64,000 nucleotides of DNA from positions 430,851 through 494,850 of the forward strand of contig DF236954.1 of the NCBI GenBank assembly GCA_000708835.1, written 5' to 3'. Positions 13,666 to 24,400 of this stretch are shown here, one piece after another. The notes beneath the pieces are model-generated. The model searched no databases and had not been told where the DNA came from. It saw only the letters and a program-made list of their open reading frames with translations. The DNA comes from Klebsormidium nitens. Taxonomy: Eukaryota > Streptophyta > Klebsormidiophyceae > Klebsormidiales > Klebsormidiaceae. The position numbers were made by a program, and so were the translations under genes. Position 1 is the stretch's first letter. Each line of letters opens with the position of its first letter.

Positions 13666-15459
13666 TGAGGCACTACACCGACTTTCTTTTGACGTTCTGA
13701 CCGGCGTGTTGAGATAAATTGATGCTTGAAATCCATGCTATTGTACGTTTAAGTTGCGAGTCATGAGGCAGAATGCCGGGAACTTGCTAGAACTGCTCGA
13801 GTGAGCTTCATCGATGGTTCACAACCAGGACGAGGCGGGGAATGTTGAGATCTTTCATTCATCAGGTCTCTGGCGCATGTCGGTGAATACCCAGCCGCCA
13901 TGTTGAGGATTCTGTCGGCTCTAGGTAACCAAGACTTCGATCGATCAGATCAGATCAGGCGCAATTGAGGCAGCTAGCATTGTGCTAGAACGAATCGCGC
14001 GCACGCCGCGGCCGGCTGGACAGTGGTAACAATTGCTTCGATCGCGGCGGTCACATCACAGGGCTTCAATGTTCGTAACATCGTCACCTCCAACGTCGAT
14101 AAGAGTTTCGTATCTCAATCGGACGGCTTCCATGAGATACTGGCCGAGCCCCACAGCTGATGTGGCCTGTCAGAAAGCTGACCAATGCATGCACGGTGAG
14201 CTGGCAGCACGTGAAAACCTAGTCAAGTGAACCTGTTGAGCGTCACTGGAATGGTTCTGCTTGACACTAATTCTTCCTGCATGATTAAGCTTGAGAAAAT
14301 GGAGACGGTATTGTGTCAAGAACGATACACCCGAAAACCCAGGAAACGAAACCTGGATAAGGGAGAATCTCGAAGGGCCAACGGCAGGGCTCCTCTGCAC
14401 CAGGCTGCTGTTGTCGCCAATGGCGGGCGTCGCCCGCGTTCAACAGAGTGTGACGAAGTCACGAACAGCCTTGCATTTAGTTTCATGCATGCCGTGTGTC
14501 AATTGTGACCTGCAGCGTGCCCAGCTTTCTTCCCAGCAGAAACTCCAAGACGCCTCAACATCTTGCAAGAGGAAGAACAATTGCGCAATAGACTCAAGAG
14601 CTTCTCTTGCAGCTCCGTTCTGTGGTTAGCTACATTCCTGTAGCGGCAAGCACTTCGTGCCAGGTGAGCTCCTTGATGCGTTCTGCCAGCTTTTTGCTCT
14701 GTCCCTTTGTAAGGGGATTCGATAGTCTGGTGGTGGTATTACAGAAAACGTCCAAGCTGCATCGTGTTTTGCGGTCAGGAAAAGGAAGGACGACAGGTCC
14801 CTGACCGCGCATGCAGGTGGTCATTAGATGGTGGCTGCTATAGGAGTGCTTGTTCAGTAAATAATGGCTTCAATCTTTTGGTAGTTTGATGATGCTTGGA
14901 TTGGACAAGTGAAGGCAAGATACACATGTGTGAGAAGCTGATAATAGCATGCATGCACTGATTCAATGCTTCTTGTTTGTGCATGGTGCTCTTATTTTAA
15001 ACAGGTTAGCAGTTATACAAATTGGAGACTTTCTACTCCTTGTTTCTCCCCTCCCAGAAGTTTGGCTGCATGTGAGCCACACGTTTGTATAAGCTCAGGC
15101 TTCATAGGCACATTGCGACTTTGCGGCAACCCACTTCCAGCTACTTGCAAATGTGAATGATGGTCTTAGCTGAGATTGAATACATTTTCACAGGCTGTAG
15201 TTCTTGCATGTACTGTGCTGAGAAGCCTTTTATAAGCTGGAGTTACTGGGATTGCAATTACTCAATCACGACGGCACAGTTGGGTATCAGATTGCTGCAG
15301 AGGTGGCCAGAAAGACCGTGTCCCAGGTGTCATCTCCTCATGCAGCTAAGGCTGTTCTATAATCGTGATCATAATTTCATTGCTTTCAAAGTTGTCAATC
15401 TTCAAAGTATTCTAACAAGTCCTATACTCGTTCCCGCAGCTCTTCTTCTCAGAACAACC
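13666..15459. other. Divergent intergenic region between METTL13-like gene and OEP16
   Basis: About 1.8 kb with no convincing coding exon. It must carry promoters for the leftward METTL13-like gene and the rightward OEP16. A pyrimidine-rich stretch ending CCCGCAG, about 20 bases before the OEP16 ATG, looks like an acceptor, so OEP16 may have a 5' UTR intron whose first exon lies here. Confidence 0.45.
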
Positions 15460-16932
15460 ATGTCGACAAACAGGGTGTCTGCCACCAGAGTAAGCGGAGG
15501 ATGGGAAGCACCCAGCCGCATCAAGGTTGACCTTGGAAACCGACTAGCAAACACAGTGGTCGATTCATTCGTCAACATTGGCCTTGTTGGTGAGTTGCTT
15601 TCTCATCCGACATTGCTTATTGTTGATTCAGGTTATAAGACTAGACAGTCCAAGTGAACCTTTTCAGATCTCTGTGATTGTTTCAATGCAGAGTGTAATC
15701 AATATATGCCCTGTCAATTGTGTTTACCTTGAGTGCATAATGTTTGCCTTTCTTTGGTGCAGGCGCTGCTCACGGTTTGGCTAAGGAAGGGCTTAACCAG
15801 GCGGTTGGGTCTGACAACGCCAAGCAGTTCAACTTTGAGAAGACTGTGAGTCGAGCCTCCCTGAGTCTGCACCTCAAACATACTTAGATGTTTTTGTTTT
15901 AATGAATATCAAGATGCACACATTACTGCTCTGTACTCCACAGATTTGTCAACATGGACTTTGGCTGATCGACCGTTGGTTTTGATCCTTTGCTGCTGGT
16001 AAATGATTGACAAATTTGTCAAAGCTTCTGGCCACCAGTGCTGGCAGGTTTCCCTTGTCACATTATGTTGGACCTCGAATGCAAATGCAGTTTTTGCCCG
16101 TCAAGCTACTATAATTCCTTCTCGTTAGCCTTTGCCTGGTATGACATGTTATTTGACGTGTTGGAGACTCAATTTCTGTGTTTTTGATTGCCAATCGATC
16201 TCTATGGTGGAGTGCTGCCACTTGAAAAGCAAGCAATTTGAACAGTTGCAAGAATGTAGAAACTGCGTGTTGCAGGCGAAGGACGCTGCACGCCAGGGGC
16301 TTGAGTGGGGAGCCATCTCTGCTGTGTACACCGGGGTGAACTACGGGCTGGAGCAGGCACGCGACGGCAGGCGCGACTGGGTAAGCCACTTGCCTTTGCT
16401 CTTTCCTGCCTGGGAGAATTCCTGCATGAAACAGCGCGCAAAAGTTTGCATATTTTGTGCATGGCCAAGTTGCTTGCTTTCATGCAAAATGTGACGCAAA
16501 GAGTTCGAAATTAGGGAAACAAACGATTGTATTAGCAGAAGTACATTTGCGTAAAATGACATTGGACAATTGGTTTGCATCGCTCAGCTTAGTTGGCAGT
16601 CTTCATCCTTGGCGCCTCTGATCTTATAAAGTCTCCTAAATGTCCCTCGTGTAAAACTGTTCTCCTTTGTCCTGCTAGCGTGATCGTTGCAATCAATATT
16701 TGTGAGAGGCTTCTTTTAGGTGGGAAATGAAGACAGGGAGTTACCATCAAGTTGGTTGATATGCTGATTTTCCCTGGTTTACTTTCAGGTAAACTCCCTG
16801 GCTGCTGGAGCCATCACCGGAGCCCTGTATGCTGCAAGCACTGATGATGGGCGTGGTAACGACAAGGTCGCCCAGAGTGCCCTGACAGGAGCAGCTTTGG
16901 CTACTGCTGCGGAGTTCCTGCGCGACTTGTAA
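15460..16932 (+). CDS. OEP16: Outer envelope pore protein 16 (OEP16), Tim17/22/23 superfamily
   Basis: Channel of the chloroplast outer envelope, a member of the PRAT (Tim17/22/23) superfamily linked in plants to amino-acid passage. Exons: 15460-15589, 15763-15845, 16276-16380, 16789-16932 (TAA at 16930-16932). They sum to 462 nt, or 153 residues, the usual OEP16-1 length. Recognisable blocks: IKVDLGNRLANTVVDSFVNI near the N-terminus, EWGAISAVYTGVNYGLEQAR, RRDWVNSLAAGAITGALYAA, and the end ALTGAALATAAEFLRDL. The GxxxG-type small-residue spacing in the helices (AGAITGALYAA, TGAALATAAE) fits the PRAT fold. No cleavable transit peptide is evident, as expected for an outer-envelope protein. The ATG at 15460 gives the first Met before the conserved block. 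It is divergent from the METTL13-like gene and convergent with SRP72. Confidence 0.93.
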
Positions 16933-18430
16933 ACAACTTGTCCAAATCTTCTCTAATCTGGCCCTTCAAACGGCCAGGACGTACAAAGTCCGCCCTCAAC
17001 TTTTGTAATATCAGTAATTCTAGTCTCCGTAGAATTAGTACATAGTTGCTAGCTTCGAAGTGGACCTTTGGGACCCTGAGGCAGCGCATTAATTCTGAAT
17101 GTACTGTATGTCAAGCACGAAGTCAAGCATGTAGCTTGTCATCCTAGAAAACGTGTCGAACATTGCTGAACATGATTCGCCGTAAGTGGTAACTTACCAT
17201 TTGCTGCCGCAGTCCAATAGGATTGCTTGCCTCGAGTCTCTCGCTCTCTTTTTATGTCGATGCATGTAACTTACCTGAAGCCTGAGCTTTGTTTTACATT
17301 CTGGAGATCGGATAATATTTGACATGCTTCGACAACCTATTTCCGTGAGTGGCCAAAATTTACATCTGATCTGTTGAGGCAAAGATACATCTTTTTGACA
17401 TTTGCGTTCATCACACAACAATACAATTGCTTACTATTAGACTGAGCATACTAGCTGATCCATAGATGACTAGCTGATCCAGCTAGATTGAGCATACTAT
17501 AGCTGATCCATAGAAATCCATTGCACGCCTCCATAACGTGATGATATCGAACTATCCATCCACATGCGTGAGTCGATTGATTGATCCGGCCCAGCTGAGT
17601 TGCATATTGATCGATCGGATACTGCAGCGGCACAGATCAAATTCTTGTACATGATTCGTTCCGCGTGCCTATATGGAGAGGATGAGGGGCTAGCTTAGTA
17701 TGCGCATGTCGGCACGACTCAGAATCAAGCTCAGTGTGGCGCAGCCTGCAGCTAGGCGCAGCGCCAGTTAAACATAGCCGGTCGGATTACTAAGAGATCT
17801 CATGCATCAGTCATTGCAACTGATCGTGATTAAATCCACAAATCAAGTAAGTTAGTCCACCATGCAAGGGATCGACGGGCAGGACAGCTCGACTTCCCTA
17901 AGTCTTTGCAACCACGGGGTCCAAGTCATATGCATCACATGCTTCGCACATTGCAGCCGAACATAGTTCCTGAAAGAGCACCGACGGCCCTTTAGTACAG
18001 TCAGGACGGATCAGAGTTAAAACATGAAGGCAGCAATCTCGCTAACCCCTAAGAATCTCCTTTAGAAGCGCGATCAATCATGTAAGCCATTCACTTCAAA
18101 GAGTGCGCATCCGCGACACAACGGTGGGCCCTCCAGGCTTAGCAATCACGATCTCGAATGCGCCATCCTAGCGCAGCCCTCTCAATCATCGCCCTGTCTT
18201 TCGCAAGCTCGCTTCTGACATGGCCAACTCTCAACTACTGACATCTTCCCTCTCCCCCAGGTCTCGTACGTCGAAAAAATGTCTTGCATCCTTCCTCTTC
18301 CCTTGATTTCGTTAACGAAGAGGGATCGTGCATCCTTTGCACAAGCGCCTCCCTCCATCACTCCCTTCGTCTCACACTCACTATCCGCCACAGCTCCCAC
18401 GTTATTACTCACAAGCAAACCTCCGGTCTG
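16933..18430. other. Intergenic, convergent 3' ends of OEP16 and SRP72
   Basis: No coding exon seen. Should hold both 3' UTRs. Around 17450-17520 there is short repetition of an AGCTGATCCATAG motif. No RNA gene recognised. Confidence 0.5.
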
Positions 18431-21400
18431 CTACTTCCGTCCCTTGCCCTTTTTCTTGTTCTTGTTTCCGGCGGACGGTGGCGGGGTCGGCTTCGCGGCC
18501 GCGGCCGCCTTAGCCGGTTCGGGCGCCGACGATTCTGCGGCTGCAAAAGTGGCGTCCTTGGACGCGGCCCCCTGCGCCCCACGCACGTTGACCTCCTTCT
18601 TCTTGTTTCCTGCATTATGGAACAGGTCGCCGCTCGAGTTAGCTAAAGATATGGAATGGGGGTGGTTTTATTTCCAATGACTTCCTTCTTCCTGTTCCCT
18701 GCGGTATTGAAAGCAGCCGCTCTAGTTGTCCGAAGAGCAGAAGGAGGTCTGAACTTCTCGACATAACTTCTTGGGGTGTGGATCGGTCGCCGGACTCTTA
18801 TCCAGCTATACAGAAACGGGCAGATTGGAATTTCGTTCTTCTTGTTCCTTGCCGTGTCGAAACGCCGCCATCAATGACTTGTTCACTCACACAACAGGTG
18901 AGCAACGTAAAGGTCAAATGGAATGACCTCAAATTCTTTTTTACCAGGAGGTGAACTATCGGACGTCTGGGCAGCTGTCGGTAGATTAAGGCCACCCAGA
19001 TGTCCTTGTTATGCTGGTCTTACGAAACTTAAGAGCTTGAATTCGGCCAACTTTACACAGAACGAAGTGCACACCTTGAGACCATCAACGCAGACAGGCG
19101 TGCGCAACACGATAGGAGGAGCTTGTGTTGGAAGACGTGCCGCCTTCTTGCTTGTGCCGTTCGGACGAGCGACAACCATCCGTGAGTTTGAATTGCCCCA
19201 AACAAGCGTCACAGTCAACCGAGCCTCTTCTTTCAGTCACTTCTTTTGATCAGGCTTCTCGTGTCTGCCTTTGACCATGATTTCGAAGGACAAAACCATG
19301 TCGTTCTCACTACAGGAAGGCAGAAGTTGCCCCGTTGCGTCTGTACGTACCAAGCCGACATCCGCTTCGACGAGACTGGAGTAGCAAACAAACTGCTGCA
19401 CCGACCTTCTGAAACGTCCTCTGACCAGCTAAAGGAGAGGACTGAGGAACAATCTGCGCAAGTCAGATGATTCAACCGGGCACTCACGCTTCTTGTTGCT
19501 CGCTCGTTCCCGCTTTGTCAGCCATCGTTCTGGGTCATACCAACCAAAATCCGCTTCACCGAAACTGAAGTAGCAAACAGACTCCTGCACCCGACCTTCT
19601 GAAACCTCCTCTGACCAGCTAAAGGAGAGGCCCGAACACTTTTCGGGATATCAGATGATTCAACCGGGCACTCACGCTTCTTGTTGCTCGCTCGTTCCCG
19701 CCGTGGCAGCCACCGTTCTGGGTCGGGGGGTGGCCCCGGGTTCGCCGGGTCGTACCCCTTCGGATACCGTACCTTCTTCTTCCGCTTCTTTTTCTTCCCT
19801 TCGAGGTCTGCACCGGCACGCTTTTGCCTACAGGAAGAAGAACAGACGGGTTCGGGGCTGTGCCGCAATGACAGTGTCAAGGAGCATTCTGCTCAGGCTC
19901 TCGGCTTGTCTGCTTTGAATATCCGGATCCGGTGATCTGATTCGATGAGACTACCGATTTCGAATTTAGCAGCCCAATGCTGAACGAACATTCTTAAAAG
20001 CCCTTTATCAATACGGCACATCTAAGGGTACTATAAACGGCCACCAACGTCGCATCTTGCAAAAGGATTGCTAATGTTTTGGCTGACGTTGAACAATCAA
20101 TAGGCAGCGACCATTGACGCTCAATTCAACTTTACCTATCAATCTTGGAAAATTTGACTACAGCTCATTCCGATCCACAGAACTGGCAGCCCCAGTAGGA
20201 AAATGCGTAGGGACACAATCTATTTAATCACTGTAAGCTGGGAACAACATTAGCGTCGCGTCTCTAATACTCTGGCAAGCAGGCCTCCCCAATCCACATG
20301 CACGGAAGAAAGCTATAACCACTGGGCAAATAATGCCAAGATCCCGTGTGGTCAGAAAACCAAGCAGATCCCGTCGACATGAGCAAATTCTGATACACTC
20401 CTTCCCTTAAACCTTCTAACGCAGTCCCCTCCAGTCTCTGCACTCCTCCCCTTCTCCCTTTCCGTCCAGCGCAGGACCTCACATACACTTCTTTCATTAG
20501 CTTTCTTTTTTCCATGTTCGTTTTTCCAATTCAATTTCAGAGCCGAGGAAAGCTTGTGAGTCAGGTCAATTCACATTTCGTCCAACTTTGCCAACGCAGA
20601 TTCTCAACGGGTGCGATTTGAGCTCATGACCAACTTCTAATGCAATATGAACAGTCAAATCCAGAATACTCGTCGAGTGTAGCCCACTCACCCGACCGCC
20701 TCCCCGTCTCCCGCGCCCTTTCCCTTCTTCCCGGCTGCAGCCCCCGCCGGGGCGGCCGCACTCGACGTCCGCTCCAGACTGGCCGCGTCCAAACCCTGAA
20801 CGCCCGGCAGCGGCGGCAGCTCCCCTTCGTAACCTTCAAAAAAGCAGCGTGACCATTGTCAGTCCAAGGGTTGCACGCTTTGCGGCACGGGAAGGATCCG
20901 AGGCTCTTTGGAAGGGCAAAGACATGGATTATTGTCGCTGCAAACTCACACGCTTTGCGCTGGGGGGAAAGGTTCATGGCTCTTTGGAAAAGGAGACTCT
21001 CACGTGGTACGGAGACGCGTTGAGAAGAGACGAGGTGATCCACGGAAACAACGGCAGGCTTTTCGTCCGACAAGGACTATGTCGAAGGATCCGTGAAGCT
21101 CTATGCGAGCAAAGCAACGGGGATTGTCCGTACAAACGGTAAAAGCAGACGGTGGGCACCCTGGAGCGGACCGATTGAGTTCAGGTGGGGCTGTCTCAGG
21201 AGGGAGACAACGGCGCCGTTGGCCGTCACCCAACAGATTCGTTGCTTTCACAGTCGACGCTTCGTTCAAGCACGTTCGTAAAACAGCATCTCGGTGCAAA
21301 GGACACTTCAGGAGACCGGCATGAGTCAAGTAGAGTATGAACCTTCCTCATGGAATGGACACAGTTGGCCTAAGTTACTAAAGTATTGAACTTTTCATTG

Positions 21401-24400
21401 ACAATCTACATTTAAGCTACTCTCAGCATAAATTGCTCGTGAACAATCTTTCATCACACGTCCCCGTTCGCCCTCGGTGTTAAGTTACTGAAGAGTTCAG
21501 AACATTGTAGACGAAACGGTCGAAACTCACTTTCAGCAGCGGCAGGATCGAAGTGGGCTGTGCTCGCTACCAGACCCGTGATTGCGTCCGCTCGGACAGT
21601 TGGAATGGGGCTCCGGACAAGGCATTTGTACGTGTCGGCAGCGGACCGGTGCCTGCCGTTGCGCAGCTTGAAGTCTGCGGCCTCGCAGGTGAGCGTTTGC
21701 ACAATCTGAGCCGCGTCCACTTCGCCCTGTTGGAGAGGAAATACATTTTGAGCTTGGGCGTCTGCTTTGTCATTTTGATTCTTTTAACTTAGCGGATTGT
21801 TACTTTGGGATTTTCGTTTTTAAGGTCCTGGGATACTAGGGTCTCCGCGATCTGGGCGACGTCCGTTTCGCCCTGTGCACGAGGGAGTGCATTTTTGGCT
21901 TGGGCGTCTGCTTGTCTTTCGGTACAAGAACGATCGCCCTGATTCCGGACGGGCAGGTCCAGAACTTGTATGGAACATGAGTAAGAGCTTACTGAGAACA
22001 CCAAGTCCCACCAGCTGACAGCGTCTCATATCGACACGCCTATCGGTCCAGATAGATAATAGCGTGTCGCACCAACCATAGCCTATGGCAGCAACCACAG
22101 CCTATCCGCCACTCACCATGTGCGAGTCCCACCAGCTGATTGCCGCATCAAGCGCCGCCTCTGCCCCGGTCACATCTCCTGACCGCTCGCGCAATGCAAC
22201 TAGAGTGGCCACAGTGCCCGGTTGATGCTGGATGGAATCCACCGCCCCCAACACGTCCGCGGCTTTTCTGAAGTTTCCCGTGAGAGCCGCCGCTTGAGCT
22301 AACACCAGCTGCGCTGCTATCGAGCCGCCCTCGCTCTTTTCCTTTTGTTCCTGCAAAAGAAAAACAAACACGTTGAGCAAGTTCACACAACAATGTCCAG
22401 TGGAACGAATGGAACGGGTTACAAGAAGGGTTAGCTTATTGAAGTTTCCGGCCAGGGCCGCCGCTTGGGCCAACACCAGCTGCGCTGCTACCGAGCCGCC
22501 CTCGCTCTTCTCCTTTTGTTCCTGCAATAATGTGTGCAAATATATCTGAGCAGACTAGCCGAGGATGTCCCGAGGAACGGATGAAAAGACGGGTTGGCTT
22601 CTCAGTCAGCGTCGCAGCTTGGGACAAGACCCGCTGCGCTGGAACTGAGCCCCCGTCGCTTTTCTCCATTTGTTCCTGCAGAGAGAAGATAAGCGTCAAG
22701 CTCTTTCCTTTGATTCTTGCAGACCAAGTAGCCAACATGTCAAGCAAGATCAGCCGGGAGCGATCTGGAAGAAACGGTTTCCAAGAACCGTGACGTTTGT
22801 CATCTTGTAATCGTGGAAGTGGAAGTGGAGACGTCGACGGATCCGGCGAGGGGCAAAGATTTTGAAAAGTAGGCGACGAGAGGACGTGCCGGAATTTTCC
22901 AGTGCTCCTTTCCTCTCGTGCAGACAGTAAGCAAACAACCCAGCACAGTTTGAAGTGGCGGTAGGTGAGAATCAGCAAGCCGTCCGCCTTCTGGACCTTA
23001 CTTCTCCCGACGCACATCTGTACGATAAAGACATCGCCTCCACAAAGACAGATGAGAAACGTTCTAACAATGTAGACACCTTACACCTCAAGTTCTCGTA
23101 AGCAACTCGTCCGCCTGATTGCCCTTCTTCTCCCAACGCACATTTGCCCAGGGAGACTGACAACCCTCTGCTACTCCGCAGGTACAAATCAGAGAAGCCT
23201 GGCGCCAAAACGAACCCCAAAACCAAACACACCGTGAGCAGCTCCTCTGCCTGATCAGCCTTCTTCTCTTCACGCAGGTCGGTAAGAACAAACAAACCCG
23301 CCTCTGCTTCTCCGCAAACACAAAATGGAACTGCTCTACCATGGTAGAAACCTCCGCTCCTATCTATGAAAGCAAACAAACCCGCGCCCAACATAAAACT
23401 ATAAACAAAAACACCTGACTCAAAATTGAAATTCGAAATCAAACCCACCGTCAGCAGCTCTTCCGCCTGGTTCGCCTTCTTCTCCTGCAGCAGCAGTGCC
23501 GCGTGCAGCAGCGCGGGGGTGTCGTGGCCGGGGAAGGCCTCGTAGAGGGCGGGGACGAGCTCCCGCGCCTGGTCCAGCTTGTTGGAGTGGAGCAACAGCA
23601 GGAACCGGTTGAAAAACAGGGCCTCCTTCTGGCGCGGGCTCAGCTTGAGCGCGAGCGCGTCCGCAAAGCGGGGCTTGCCTGCGGCGTCCTTCTCAATCAG
23701 GCGGTCGAACCTGGGATCGGAAATCTAGTCAATGAATACGTGTTTCTATACGCTGTATCGATCTACCCTCGAGCAATTCGAGAGGGAAAGCGCTCAGTAG
23801 ATACATCTTTTCTGGTATTGATCTGATGTTGGTACGACGCTGATTTAGGACTCCGGTTGACTTGGAAGGAGAAGCGTTCTTTACGATGTTCCGGGCTGAA
23901 TGTGCTCGCAAAACGGGACTTGCCGACCGCGTCCGTCTCGATAAACAGGTCGAACCTGGAAGCAGCCACAGTGTGTAATCAAGTGATCGTTTTCAGGTGT
24001 TGACCTGGTGTCGATTATATGCTAAATAACTCCGGACATTCCAGAAGGAAAATCATTTCTGACGACGCTGAGGCGTGCTTTGTGTTCGCGGAACGGGGCT
24101 TCCCCACCGCGTTCTTCTCAAGAAGGGGCCGAATCTGGGAAAGGCGCGACGTTTAGTAGGTGGATTGGTCAGGCAATGGATTGCTCGAGAAACGAAGGAA
24201 AGAAGGATTTTCCTGGGAAACTACATACTTCTCGTACTGAACTTGACAGGGGGTCCACCGATTCCTCTCATGTGCTCCTGCCGCTGCCCCCGCCCCTGCC
24301 ATTCCGACAACCCGCCTATTTTGCGTCGCAACAATTGCGGCGCTTCATTCTTGTCGTCACCCAACATGCAGGAAAGAATGACGAAGTCCCTGCAAGCACC

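Noticed and set aside
22436-23280. Open frames in SRP72 introns that encode SRP72-like peptides (e.g. EQKEKSEGGS and KKADQAEELLT)
   Set aside because: They run from a copied exon edge into intron and break phase with the neighbours; treated as junction copies, not exons.
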